DNA of 64,000 nucleotides from Favolaschia claudopus (taxonomy: Eukaryota > Basidiomycota > Agaricomycetes > Agaricales > Mycenaceae): positions 62,001 through 126,000 of the forward strand of contig JAWWNJ010000234.1 in NCBI GenBank assembly GCA_037176885.1, read 5' to 3'. The notes beneath the pieces were generated by a model. The model was not told the origin of the DNA and searched no databases. It saw only the letters and a program-made list of their open reading frames with translations. Position numbers and translations under genes: made by a program. Positions 1-11,850 of the stretch are shown here, piece after piece (position 1 is the first letter of the stretch; the number at the start of each line of letters is the position of its first letter).

Positions 1-948
1 TCTACGATGAACCTCAGCGGGGCATCTGCCTAGAGCACAGTTGCACCAACGTGATTAAAGGTAAGGTGTTTCGTGCAACAGCATGGAAAACGGCGATGGC
101 GTCGCGAGTGCTCCTAATTCGTACGTTGCGCAGGGTGGGTTGTTGCATGGTTTCTGTCTGGCGTGGAGAATGAGCGAGTCTGCTCTGTAGGCGCCTGTAC
201 TAAATAGGTGGAACCGGCGCATTCAGGTGCGGTCACAGTGAATGTTCCAATGAAGGATTATTTTAGGTTTGAGTTGAGTTATCCGCATGCAATTGGACGA
301 AGGATAATCAACACTTTCGCAACATCGACGGGCATGAGAGTTGCGTGCCAGCCGTAAAGCAGAGTGCCGGCCGCAAATTAGTGGGCTTAAGCGCCTCCAG
401 GATCACGGATTGGAGACGCTTTATTGAAACAACGCGATGTGATCTGGCATGAATGAACCAGGTTTGGAACGATGACGGTACCATAGCGATCCAATTTCCC
501 TCATTGAACCAGAAGCAGGTGGTGTGAAGAATAGCCAATGGAGAGGGGTGTATATGGCAAAAGAAAAACGGTTACACGGCTTCGAAAGAGTGTATGGCCT
601 GCCTACCACGGAGGTCTCAGGCAAGACATGTGAAGTTCGATTATGAAGTTGTGGTATGATCCGAGAAGCACGATAGCGGACATACAGAGTTCGTGCGAGT
701 GGCGAGGCTATATTCTTGCTTGACAGATGACAGAAGAGCGCCAAAGAGCACCATTGTCCAGAACATATCGGATCGAGTAACCACAGCAGAAATTCCACTT
801 CGGTTCCTAGCCATATGTCAATATGGGATGATCGTGCAACCCTACAGAAAAGAAACCACTAAGGTTCACCCACTGCTCGGAGATGGCTTGCAATACCGTG
901 CCATCAAAGTAAAGTAAACTCCCCCATTCGCGAGGCTGCACAATTAGT
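1..948. other. No gene recognised
   Basis: This stretch lies downstream of the DNAJC11-like gene. The longest open frame is on the minus strand at 421-798. It has no family motif that I recognise and no supporting splice pattern. It may hold the 3' part of a gene lying mostly to the left of the window, but nothing in the sequence proves that. Confidence 0.4.
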
Positions 949-3320
949 TCACAACGTGATCTGAGCCCAGACACAGAGATGAGTAAGGCACAGAAGGTAC
1001 GTTAAATTTTTACCTGCCAAAGGTAAGACCACAGATAAATAATCGGGCACTTCAACAAAGTGCATCGTCCTGTGGAATAGGTAGCGTATACGGAGAGACT
1101 TGAGCGTGAATGGTGCAGGGTCCAGAAATCCTTGAATAGAAGGCTGCCAAATTTCGAGACATGAAGCACCTGAAAACAATACAATTCGGACAAACCTTGG
1201 GATGACGGCCAGATATAGACAACTGAGACCCTCGGACTAATGTCTGAAGAGGGACTGTAACGTCCCAAACAAGTCCCAAATCTCGATCGGCGGTTTCGAT
1301 CGCACCGTACGTCGCCTCAATTATTGCGAGGCCTGGTAACCTTGTTAGTGAGATACCTGAATAGATACGAAAAATTAGACATTACCGCCTTTCTCGGTTT
1401 CCGCCATGAAACTATCTCTGGCCCTGTCTTGCATGAAGGATATAACAGTCTCTGCATCCCTTCGCATGAGAGAATGAGGCTCAAGTTCTCGTAGGGCAGA
1501 GTGTATTTCGCTGATTTACGTTAGAAAATCGAGGAAATTCATGCAAAGCACATGCCGCAATCGCTTCCGCTGTGCACTTCGAGCCTTGAAATAATAGCCA
1601 GAAATGCATATGAAGGACGGTATCGCTGCCCCCCACAATGCCAAGAAACTGTCATGATGTTCGGTAAGCAAGATTGGGAAGGAGAGCCGTTGCTGCAAAT
1701 ATATAGCACTGCAGACGGAAAATCAGGACCTGACACAAAAACACGGAAACTTAACAGACTCGATTTTCAGCACGACCCCATTCTGGCTCAATCGAACCAT
1801 TGCTTTTAGATTGAAATCGTCTGTCTTCCAAGAACCAGAGAAAAACCATGCAAGTCCTTCAAACCCCCACTCAAGACCCAACTTGCATCGAACAGATAGT
1901 TCGGTCAGAGTGAGTGCCCATTCTCCTACAAGTCTAGGATCATACGAATTGAGAATGACCCCATGGGACCACGATAATGCGGCTGGCGTCAGAGGCAGTG
2001 ACGCTATATACGGATCCCGTTGCTCGTTCAACGGATTCGAAGAGGGTCGCGAGATGATGTTAACAGCAACTTGCGGATAAAGACCAAGATCTATATCCAA
2101 GCGTCCCTCCAGAGAATCGGGGCGCTTAAAAAGTCTTCTGTTCACGGATATAAACACAGGTGGGAACGTCAGTTCGCTTTGAGGAATTGTAGTCTGCACG
2201 AGAAGAGAATTCTGGTCGCTTTCGTATTCACACCGCAAGGAAGTGTCGTAAGGGTAAAGGAAGGCGGACGTAGCCTATGACACAAGAGACAGCGCTGAAT
2301 AATCGGGACTTCTCCGGAAAGAATCTCGAAAATGCACTTACTTCAAACGCCAGTCGTGGTGAGTACTGATGTCGAAGAGTGCCAATAAAGTTACCTCGAC
2401 GCCGAGATATGCGGGCAGCTAGCGATACAGTGAACAGTTCAGTTATCCTTTTCTGGGGGTGCCACAAGTGAGTAAGTAAGATGAAAAAATCAATGTAAGT
2501 GTGCCATGCTACCTGCAATGCATAACGTGAAGTGAAGCTCGATACTCGGACATCTTCTAAGCGGTTCTGAAGTCGCCGTCGCCAACCGTCATCTTGAAAT
2601 CCTTGATATGGGACGAATAGGGACGAGGCATCAAGTGTGCAAACGACTCGACCTTTCGGAGAGATAGTAGCGTCGACCTTCCGTTGCAGCCAATCATGCT
2701 CGAGTTGTCTGAAAATTCGTTGCAGCTAGCCAGCCCCCCAAAAACTTCAAACTGATGTCAGACACGCAAAAGAAAAATTGACCAACCTCCTCAGATGATT
2801 TCGTTCGCGTCTCTTCTAACCAATTCACCGCGAGGCCCGGCTCACCTGTTTAGGAATGCGAGATGAACGGGGAAGCGCGCATTACTCAACGATCCATTGC
2901 TACTAACCCAGTGAATCGTACACGGCACTTTAACTCGCTGATCAGTGTTTCTGTTCCGAGTCGGTAGCTTGCTACACGCATACCGAAAAAAAGGATCAGA
3001 TAGCACTTGAAGTCAGGGGAAAAGGTTCTTTGAGCTCCCGCGAGTCGTTCGGGGTTCTACTACGTGCACTATACCTTCATAGGCCTTTTGAACGTCCAGG
3101 AATTTTTGGCTCGCTAGATATTGAGAGTCGGGGTCTTCGTTTTGATGGCGGTCGGGATGAAAGAGCAGCGACAGGCTCCGGTGGCGTTCGTGGATTTCCG
3201 CGTCGGTGGCGAATTTGGAGAGATTCAGAATGGCGCTGGTGAGGGAGATCAAGTTCAAGTTGGGAAGATTCAGAGAATGACTCACTAGAGTCGAGACTTG
3301 TCGCCCAGCGTATTCGACAT
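949..3320 (-). CDS. DNAJC11-like J-domain protein, spliced
   Basis: J-domain co-chaperone of the DNAJC11 type, a family linked in animals to the mitochondrial outer membrane and MICOS/SAM complexes. The start is the ATG at 3320. Exon 1 reads MSNTLGDKSRLY and joins through a GTGAGT...CACCAG intron to AILNLSKFATDAEIHERHR. The HPD motif follows (LLFHPDRH), and then a KAYE segment before the next splice. Downstream exons (about 1723-2238 and 1000-1279) give the C-terminal DUF3395 region: a beta-rich stretch with GLEWGFEGLAWF, then WDVTVPLQTLV and a hydrophobic end at VVLPLAGK, matching the family's DVTVPLQCLVKDS-type signature. The introns in the middle were not all resolved, and the last exon could end a little before the stop at 949. 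It follows MUTYH on the same strand about 350 bp away. The family call is strong from both ends; a mitochondrial location is known of the family and not visible here. Confidence 0.8.
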
Positions 3321-3671
3321 GGTGAGACGTGCTGGCGAAGAGATTCACGCCACGACTTTATCGTTCCATCAACGTTGCCGCGCTGTTGCAGCGGAGACAA
3401 CACACAGCTTGAACTCGGTAGCCAAAATTAAAGAGAGACCCATTTCGCATCGGCGTTTGCCGAAGCGATTTACGTAAAGCATGGTTCAATGTTCAACTTC
3501 CACCGATTGCCTTGGACAGTTGGCTGCTCGCAAGGAAAGATATTGTACAGTATTTCTACACTACTCTTCCACCTCCCATAATTTTCTACATAGATTCCAC
3601 ACCTTCATCGACCCGGTACTCAGGCTACACAAAAAATCCATTAGTTCTTCAGCAAACCTTATACAAAACAC
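3321..3671. other. Intergenic spacer, MUTYH 3' to DNAJC11 5'
   Basis: This 351-bp spacer lies between two minus-strand genes and would hold the MUTYH terminator and the DNAJC11-like promoter. No motif stands out. Confidence 0.5.
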
Positions 3672-5586
3672 TTACTTCTTCGTCGCCACAGCGTCCAGAG
3701 GAACCCAGATGGCGCGTAAACCAGCCTCGACCTCCTTATTTGCTGTCTTCAACTTCCCCTTGCCTGCCTTGACATTTTTTGTGGTTTTGTCCGGTTCGGT
3801 TTGAGCAGCTAGCTTTAGCGCTGGCGCTGGGGGTTCGAAAGCCCCTTCTATCCGCACCCACTGAACCCGATACGTTTTTTTGATGTGCGAGAACACGTGG
3901 ACAACGTCCCCCGCAGGCTGCACCTTCGTTATGTGTATTGGCGTGGTTTCGTCAACGTGAGCGTTGGACGCTTGAGCCGCTAGTTGCACGGCGGGGTGTA
4001 ATAATTCCGACAATATTTTGTGGGGGATTTCATGTTGCTGTTTCCGTGATATAGAGTTTGGGACGTTAGAGGAGGTCGGAAATTCGTCCAGGCCGGCTAG
4101 CAGTCCTGCAAAAATAATGATCGATTGATTGAATGTTGTTCAACACGATCCTATATAAGTATCCAGAACTTACCGCCTTCAGGTCGCCGCACGAGCAAGA
4201 ATTGTCGATCAGATCCAGACCGCCATTCGACTACGTTGACGATGTCGAGTTCCTCTCTTGCCTTTTTCTTGTCGGCCTTCATCGGATACACAGTCACCGC
4301 AACGCCTTCCGCGAGTGGTTCGCAAAGTTCGCAAAGATCTTCAATGTCGACGAGAGCTGGCTACGGGATCCATCAGTGCCCACAAGAAAAGCCAAAGACG
4401 AAAAGAAACAAAATGACCTGAGTATTTTGGGTGGCGGCGTACGCAGAGCACCAAGAACGGATGGGACAAGTTGTACAGCTCGGATCCCGAACTTTGCATA
4501 CGGTGCTCCCCAATTCAATCAGTGCTTGGTTGACATCCCCTGGGTATTCTGTCGAACCCATGTTTCGAACCATAGCGCTCGCGGCATCCCACAGGATGTT
4601 CAACGTCGCCTTGGCTTTCGGAGACGCATGGAGAGCCAGAAATCGACTCAGTAGCCGATTTACGTTGCCATCCAACTTTGAATAAATATAATTAGTCTGG
4701 GAAGAACATAGAATACAAACGGATCTCACGACTGGTGCACTTTCGCCGTACGCTATGGAACAGATCGCGCCGGCACTATACCTTCCGATTCCGGGTATAT
4801 TGGCCTGCATGTCGGCAGCGTTGTCAGGAAGTTTCCCGTCGTATTCGTCAACGGCTTTTTTTGCGCCTGCGAGGAGACGGCTCGCTCGACTGTAGTAGCC
4901 CAACCCCTTCCATAGCGAGTTGACTTCGTCTATCGATGCATTTGCCTGGAGGATGATTGTCAATACTTGTCTACATGGTTTGAAGCTTCGCACAAGGTCA
5001 CGGATGGTGGGAAATCTGGCAAGGGCAGTTGAACATTGACACGGAGATGAAGGGAAAGAGGAATACTTTTCGAGCCAACGATTGTAATATGGTATCACAG
5101 TGGCAACCTGACTATTTTCAGAACGAGATTCTGTATGGATCGAACGCCTACCTGCGTTTGCTGCAGCATAATTTCCGAAATCCACACCTGCCACAGATTA
5201 TGATTGAGACGCCAGCAGCGTAGATATGTACCTCGTATGCGCGTTGGGCGCGTTGTTCCGCGTTCAATATTTTCGGATCGTATTGTTTATTCCTCCAAGG
5301 CATCGGCCGAGAGTCTTGCGCTGTGCGGAACCACTGAACAAGGGCGGTTCGAATTGACGGGACGTTGGCCACGTTGATTACATGCACGGCTTTGGCGTGT
5401 GAGACGTTGACCTGCGATGCTACTGATGCATCATTCGCGCCGTCCGACTCGTGTCTTGTTCTCTTTTTACTCCTCTCAGGCTGGCCGGCGCTGGAGCATG
5501 TTTTTCGCGTTTTGGGTTGGTATGACACGTCCAATTGATCGTCTGAAGACTCTGCGTCCGAAGTCAGTATTTTGCGCTTCGCCATC
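3672..5586 (-). CDS. Adenine DNA glycosylase (MutY/MUTYH)
   Basis: Base-excision repair enzyme that removes adenine mispaired with 8-oxoguanine. The ATG at 5586 (MAKRKILTSD) is preferred; the frame is open further upstream, but only from a TTG. Order of parts: a basic, serine-rich N-terminus of nuclear or mitochondrial type; WFRTAQDSRPMPWRN; a short exon carrying VWISEIMLQQTQ with the catalytic Glu; VATVIPYYNRWLEKY; the helix-hairpin-helix IPGIGRYSAGAI; the catalytic Asp in DGNVNRLLSRF; and a 4Fe-4S cluster ligand set, C-x6-C-x2-C-x5-C, near 4430-4500. The C-terminal exon (3672-4013) is the NUDIX-like 8-oxoG-recognition domain with VVHVFSHIKKTYRVQW. All catalytic and cluster residues are present, so the enzyme should be active. 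It has at least five introns. Confidence 0.93.
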
Positions 5587-5983
5587 TTTGGAATGGATGA
5601 GTCCAAGGCGCGGAATTAACGAGAAAAAGCACGTACCTTTTGAGCCAATAAATCACGGTGAAAGTGGCAGCTCGAATTTCGAGAATGTCACAGTGACGGT
5701 CACGCTCGCGTTCCTTAATCACGTCCAACTACCACACAGCCAAGTTTGAGTCAATGAATCGCGTTTTTGGACATCGCCTTGCTTTTGACCTTGTATTTAT
5801 TGACGCGTCCCCAAATGCCTTTGTTTTCTCTCCACAGCACCTTTTGGCCCTCTTGGGAACAATGGCCCCTTTACGTGAAACGCCGGGAAAGGCCGCAAGT
5901 ATAGGACTATTAGGAGTGCTCCGACGCGTCCTAAAAAGCCCCGTATCCACTCGTCTTCTGGATCGGACTCTCCCAATCACGAT
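5587..5983. promoter_or_regulatory. Divergent promoter region, MUTYH / F-box
   Basis: About 400 bp separates two divergent genes and must hold both promoters. An open frame crosses part of it but has no recognisable domain. No clear TATA box or named factor site was identified. Confidence 0.4.
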
Positions 5984-7278
5984 ATGGGCCTGGGAGCACC
6001 GTGGACCCCACTGCCGCTCTCAATCACCTCTCGACTGGCCCTCGAGATCTACGACCTCGTCCTTGACGAATTCCACGCTTCGAAATCCACCTTGTCGGCT
6101 TGTAGTCTTGTCTGCCACCAATGGCTGCCCCTTTGTCGCCACCACCTCTTTTTTTCTGTGGCTCTGCGGCCCGACTTTGTCGATTTTTTAAAGAGCTCTT
6201 CGCATGCCCATGATACCGTCGCCCCTCACATCCGCTGTGTCGAGTTGGGCGGAGGCTGGATGCGCGAGAAACAACACGAATTCAACGACACGCTAATGTT
6301 TATGATCACGCTGAATAATGTCCGCAAAATTTCCCTGGAGACGCTGAGCTGGACCTATCTCGAGCCAGCCGCCGAATCTGCGCTCTTGGGAGGACAAGGC
6401 TCCGTCTTCCACACCGTCACGACCCTGCATCTCATTTTTATCCGCTTCCCTTCGTTTTCGGTTCTTACCACCTTCGTGTCCCAGTTCCCCCGACTGCGGG
6501 AACTTGCTTTCGACAACATTACCTGGGATGACATGGGCCCAAACCAGCCCGCAAATCCCCCCTTTCTATTTGGACTCGAGAAGCTCAGCATATGCGCATG
6601 CTCGAATGAACCCATTATATCCTGGCTTTCCGCGCCGGACAGCGCTGATTCGATAACTGTCCCCATCCACTCCCTTCATCTTCCCGAACTTCTTCCGCAT
6701 GAAGCCACCCAGGTTGGGAAGTTTCTGGCTTCCCTCCCTGCTTCGCTGGAAAATCTCGAACTTGGTTTCTTGGGGCACATCCATGACGATGCTCCTGCCA
6801 TCCGAGGTAATTTGCATTGTCCGCACCTTCTGATATCGAAATACATACTAACCAAGATGCAGATGTTGTCGGCGAAATAGATCTTTCCCTTCACACCAGA
6901 CTGCGCTCTATCCGCATTCACCAGCTCAGTCTTTATCAATTTCCGAGCCCATCAGCTACACCTCCCTCCTCGCCGCCTCCGCCCGAGCTCTCCCCATGCA
7001 TCTGGCTCGTCCCCTTCCTTTCGCGCATCAGCTCGCCCGTGCTCTCCACCATCTCATTCAACATCTGGCTCGGTGGAGAGCAGCAACTGGATTTGCTAGA
7101 TTGGAACGCCTTGGTCAAGGTTTTGGAAAATCCCGCCTTTGCCGACTCACTCCGCACGCTTCAATTCAGTGTGCGAGGCATTGAGCCAGCGTTGGATGAA
7201 GAGGTTACCGGCTGGATTTCGCGCCGACTGGCGGATTGGGGAGGAGTGCAGGATTGTTTGGAAGTTTGTTTCGAGTAG
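5984..7278 (+). CDS. F-box protein, 412 aa
   Basis: Two exons, 5984-6806 and 6863-7278, are joined through a 56-nt intron with a TACTAAC branch site and a GCAG acceptor. The phase fits exactly and gives 412 residues. Near the N-terminus (residues about 10-50) there is an F-box-like stretch: ITSRLALEIYDLVLDEF, then STLSACSLVCHQWLPLCRHHLF. The remainder is a leucine-rich, repeat-like region with no other named domain, typical of the very large F-box families of agaricomycetes. Such proteins usually act as substrate receptors of SCF ubiquitin ligases. The target is unknown. Confidence 0.8.
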
Positions 7279-8622
7279 TGTTTCGATTTCTCTTCTTCTG
7301 CTTCGATAACTTTTGGCCGCCTCCAGGCGTTGCCACTCTCGTCTGGATACTGTATCCTCATCACTCATCACCACTGTATCAACTAGCCGTACCCGTCTGT
7401 ATCGTGTTTATATCCTGTGTATCAATAGTGATTCGAATTTCGTGACCGATAGCCTATTTGTTCTGAAGCCATTCTAACTCGATGAGTTTGTTGACTTCCG
7501 ACCCTGAGGTTGCACCTCTTGCCAGCTGTGATATCCTCCTTGCATACTGCCACCATGCATCCCGTGTGCGGGACGGAGGTTTGCGAAGGACGGAATCGTT
7601 CTGGCAAGCCCTAGTTCGACAGCAATTGTTACTGTCCTTCATGTGGGGCTATCAATTTCCTCTACTTCCGAGTCTTTTTGAAAAATCGCGCTCAACCACC
7701 GGCACTGAAACTGGCAAGTTCGCTCGCAAAAGGACCGATGCGGGTAGCAGCAACAGTAGGAACGGCAGCATGGCGAACCTGAAGTAGAATGATTCTTTGG
7801 ACGATTCCAACCTGAAAGGGAGGTAGATTCATGGAAGCAATAGGATGGATGGATGGTGCCCTCACAACATATGACGGACAGTGACATTGACCGTAGTTAG
7901 AAAATTTTGGATGCGGGACGGGCGAGAACTTATGTATTCAAGATGAGAAGTAGTGGTCGTCACACTGGACCCAGAGTTCATGCTTGATGTTGGTACGAAG
8001 GCGTGAGGACGAATAGAGATGCCGCGACCTTCCCCTCTCAGATATGCAAGACAAGCAGTAGCACCGAGCGACCCCATCGCGTTGTCAGAGACTTGGCGTC
8101 GCGCCAAAAAAGCTCTAGTACACGAAGGCTTGCCATTGATATTGAGCACAGGCTGCACAGCTGCGTTTGTCACTTTGTGTATTGGCAGTTCATGAACTGC
8201 TTCAAGTGGTGGAGTCTTGCTTCTCACTCTCCGGTTTTTGTGGCTCCCCATCTACAACCGGCCATGCATATCCGGGTAGGAGCCGGTTCATATGAGAATG
8301 AACACCAAGCAGGGCCAGTAGTCTCCACCCTGCCAGTCTGTAAGCACGAGCTGGGATTTGGTACCGCTGAAAATTTCAAAACGAAGACATTTGAAGGAGA
8401 TTGAGACCTCCGGAGGTCACAGTGCTAGTCCTCTAATGCGTCCATGGTTCCGAACGAAAGGACGGCTGTCGCCGTCTACACCGAAACAAATTGGTTGATC
8501 GGAGAGAGGATTGATTTTTTTCACACGGTCACAAGCGGTGCGCAAAATATCGCCACGTAACTTGCGGACAAGTCCAGTCCTCCCTTCATCCCCTTTCTTC
8601 ACTTTCGCAGAGCTTGCTCGCC
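7279..8622. other. 1.3-kb intergenic, no confident gene
   Basis: Open frames exist on the minus strand (7862-8251 and 7639-7887), but none shows a known domain. A tiny minus-strand frame (ATG 7771, stop 7652, 39 codons) begins with a hydrophobic leucine run resembling a signal peptide. It is too short to call. The segment 7786-7860 is repeated near 26206 (see repeat entries). Confidence 0.4.
7786..7860 (+). repeat. Dispersed ~74-bp repeat, copy 1
   Basis: This segment resembles 26206-26280 in the same orientation, sharing AGAATGAT, a TAGACGATTC/TGGACGATTC core, TTCATGGAAGCAATA and GATGGATGGTG. Identity is estimated by eye at about 75-80 percent. It has no coding or element context. Confidence 0.55.
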
Positions 8623-10101
8623 ATGTCTTCGAGAATTAGCATCGCCCGCCCCCAGTCGAGCAACTACAACCCCGACCCCCATGGACTTTCAAATTCCCGC
8701 TCAGCTGCTTCCTCTGGTTATCGAGCAGCCAACCCCGACGACCCCATGGAGAGGCTACAGGCCTTCAGCCGACAGGTCGAGGAATACGTCGAGATATACT
8801 CTCAGCCCTTGAAGCCGCACTTGCCTGCAATCGGCCGTTTTCTTATTGTCGTCACTTTTCTGGAGGACGCGTTGCGAATCTTGACCCAGTGGGGTGACCA
8901 GCTTTGGTATCTGCAGCAGTACGTTTTCTTGCCGCTCGTTCGGCGTTGGGATGTGCTTATGAGACCGTTTAGGCACCGAAAATTCCCTTGGGGGTTGTCG
9001 CATCTATTCCTGCTCATCAACGTTGCGGTGAGTTTCCCTCTTCCTAAATTAATGTTGGTCGGCGCGGCATGAAGGCCGTGAATTTGCTCTGGTCTGACCG
9101 GCGAGGTGGCGCTATGGGCGGATTCGGGTCTCGACTCCGGCCGCCCACCAATAGTAACGGTCAGAGTAGCGTTTGGGAGCCGTTTATAAAGTCGTTCTGA
9201 AGTCGTTTTGGTTTGATGCCAACAATGTCGATAAACGACCTGCAGAAACGACCCATAAGCGACCTCAAAACCTTATTCTGACCGTTACCAATGATGCATT
9301 CTTTCTCTCCCGTTGTCCTGCATTTCTGACTTCCAATATAGGTGATGCTTGGTGCCTCTGGCATGGTCGTCCTCAAGCGCTTTACTGAATACGCCGTCGC
9401 CGGCCTCCTCAGTGTTGTCATCATCCAAGGCTTCGGCTATGGCCTCATCTTCGACCTCAACTTCTTCCTGCGCAATCTCAGTGTCATTGGCGGTCTCTTC
9501 ATGGTTTTCAGCGACTCAATGGTCTCCCGCAAGAAGCTCTTCGCCGGCCTCCCATCCATCAGCGAGACGGACCGCAGGAAATAGTCAGTCGCATCTCTCA
9601 TCTTTATTCCTAGCTGACAAAACCTCGAAACCTCAGCTTCCTCCTCGCGGGCCGTGTCCTCCTGATCTTCCTCTTCCTGGGCTTCATCCTGCAAGGCACC
9701 TGGTCCATCGCCCGCGTCTTCGTGTCGGTCTTCGGTCTCGCCGCCTGCGTCATGGTCGCCGTCGGCTTCAAGGCCAAGTGGTCCGCGTCGTTCCTCGGTG
9801 TTGTGTTGAGCGTGTTCAACGTCTTTGCCAACAACTGGTGGAGCGTCCACTCAAAACACCCGCAGCGCGATTTCCTCAAGTACGACTTCTTCCAAACGCT
9901 CTGTACGTCGTATCTCTCTCTCCCTTGATATGCCACGACTAAAACGCATGTAATGCCAGCTATTGTTGGTGGTCTCATCCTCCTCGTCAATATGGGCCCC
10001 GGTATGGTTTGCTTCCGCCTGCGATTGATCTGTCCCTTACGCTTTGCTTTCTTTACTCGCCAGGTGGTTTATCTGTGGACGAAAAGAAGAAGACTTACTG
10101 A
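8623..10101 (+). CDS. SURF4/Erv29-like ER cargo receptor, 330 aa
   Basis: Multi-pass membrane protein that sorts soluble cargo into COPII vesicles and cycles between ER and Golgi. Five exons (8623-9027, 9342-9583, 9637-9902, 9960-10001, 10064-10101) join in phase to 330 residues, the length expected for the family. The family signature AIGRFLIVVTFLEDALRI is near residue 75. It is followed by several hydrophobic segments, including GGLFMVFSDSM and AGRVLLIFLFLGFILQG. The last exon ends in a lysine-rich tail, EKKKTY, of the dilysine ER-retrieval type. The ATG at 8623 fits the first conserved segment; an in-frame TTG lies just upstream. Intron 1 is 314 nt, far longer than its neighbours, because it contains the fold-back insertion at 9154-9288. 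Confidence 0.93.
9154..9288. mobile_element. MITE-like inverted-repeat element in SURF4 intron 1
   Basis: It starts GTAACGGTCAGAGTA and ends TATTCTGACCGTTAC, which are inverted repeats with one mismatch in the outer 15 bp. Weaker complementarity continues inward for about 40 bp. The length is about 135 bp with no coding capacity. CAAT flanks both sides and could be a short target duplication. This resembles a non-autonomous DNA transposon; no transposase source is visible in the window. Confidence 0.6.
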
Positions 10102-10435
10102 GTGGACAGAGGGAAGGGCAGAGGGAGATTTCGTTTATTGTAACTATGGCCACGTATGCGTTCCACGGGCGGTCGTTATCTTACAAAAAGAGGTCGACAC
10201 GATAGGGTTACGAGGCGCTATGCGTCGTGTCGATTTATATTTATTGATTCAAGCTGAAAAACCATACCATCCACAAGATAGACCGTGCCATTGACTATAG
10301 CCTGCACTTGTGAAATTTGTTCTCCGAGTGCAGTAGCAGAGATTTGGGTATTCGTTGTGATGGTCAAGAGTAGTCAAGAGTCAAGTTTTACTGCAGCTTA
10401 TGATGTCAACGAAACTACTCTTACCTTCTACACTG
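10102..10435. other. Intergenic, no gene seen
   Basis: This lies between the SURF4 stop and copy A of the WYR-x-DGTPRSK family. It presumably holds a terminator and a promoter, and nothing more specific is visible. Confidence 0.4.
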
Positions 10436-11605
10436 ATGCTCCCTCTGCGCAGCGTCTTGCGCTCAACCCCACGAGCCGCATGCCACCGCCAACTTCCACG
10501 GCAACAGCCCCTCCAATTGCGCAATTATTATGTCCCGACTGCTCGGCCATCTACATGGAGTGCAAGAGTATGGTATCGAGCGGATGGAACGCCTCGATCT
10601 AAGGTTCGCGGTCTCGTAATAGGTGCAGCAGGATTTTATTTCCAAGCTTCGACTCTCGGGCTATAAAATATATCGTACAGTCGAGTCTCTCTCCCATGTG
10701 GAATGAATCCGGACCCGCCGAATGCATTCAATGATTATTTTTCTACCAAAAACCACTCGTGAAGGCTCGGATGACCATTTCGCATCGGGGTTCTAGGATT
10801 CTAGCTGGCTATATCCATGGCTTGGGCGAGAGACTCGACTGTAACTTCTGGCCTTCGCCGGACGGTATATTTTGTTTATATTCACTTGCAATTTTCTTTT
10901 CTTCGTTCTGTTTGCTGACCGGTTTTCCGTATAGCTACTATACTCTCGGGACTTCTCTACGCAACTTGGTCGACACTACTTGTCGTTGAGGCGCTAGACT
11001 ACGAGCACTACTTGCTCTCGACACTCGTCCACATTCAGCGAGTGGACTACGACTACTCCACGATCCCTTTCGCCACATCATACGCCGCATCCGTGCAATA
11101 TTTTGCCGATATGTGCGCCTATCTCGCCCACTCCGAGGGGGATATCAGCCCCGAGATGCTTGAGCGGTTCTTCAACGACATCGCCGCGTTCGACGACTCA
11201 GAGCCCACTCGCTCTGCATCCGACGACGACCTGGACTCATTACTACCATCCTCCTCCTCCTTACCACCATCCAATCCTATATCCAACTCGGATGACCCCG
11301 CTCCCTCCGTCGACGCCGAGCGCGAACCCGACCTCACCATCAACCTCGTATCCGGGCAGCGCCGCTCCCGCGCCCACCTCATCATCATCGCCGCCTCCGC
11401 CTCCGTACACGACATCCTCGCGCGCTCCAAAGGCGCCAATGCAGCGGACACAGCGTCTCACGTCCTCGACGTCATTGATCAGGCGCTCATTGGCCTGATC
11501 GCGCTCTCTGAAGACGTGGGCGAGGATGTGCGCGATCAGCTGAGGAAGCTGCGCGTGCAGCTTGGTGCGGGTTCGAAGGAGAAGGGGTATGAGGTGCTGG
11601 GGTAG
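10436..11605 (+). CDS. WYR-x-DGTPRSK family membrane protein, copy A (285 aa)
   Basis: Function unknown. Exons 10436-10622 and 10935-11605 join in phase to 285 residues; the intron is long (312 nt). The N-terminus MLPLRSVLRSTPRAACHR is rich in Arg, Ser and Leu and lacks acids, like a mitochondrial presequence. VWYRADGTPRSKVRG follows, then one predicted membrane helix built across the splice (LVIATILSGLLYATW), then VHIQRVDYDY. The rest is soluble and mostly helical, with an acidic Ser/Pro-rich loop and RAHLIIIAASASVHDIL, ending in EVLG. Copies B and C share the order and both motifs. An in-frame ATG at 10400 would add 12 residues; 10436 is chosen because its MLP start matches the MIP start of B and C. 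The gene is convergent with the GH6 gene. Confidence 0.7.
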
Positions 11606-11850
11606 GCTGTTCGCGTTGGTTGTCGGGATTCGGTATAACAGCAGGCCGCGCACAGTGCTGTTGTGTGAACGGCACACGCGCACCCGGCCAGTACATTATC
11701 CGCACAGGAACACACTGGGGCTCATTCTGCATAATCTATGGCTTTAATGTAATGGGACATTGTGCTGCTTGTATTATTCAAAGAAAGGAACACTCTGATC
11801 GAGTGCAAAATTTTTATACAAGTCGGAAGTACATGCTACAGTTCGGTATT

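Noticed and set aside
7652..7771. 39-codon minus-strand frame with a leucine-rich signal-like start
   Set aside because: Too short, no conserved context, and hydrophobic starts of this kind arise often by chance.
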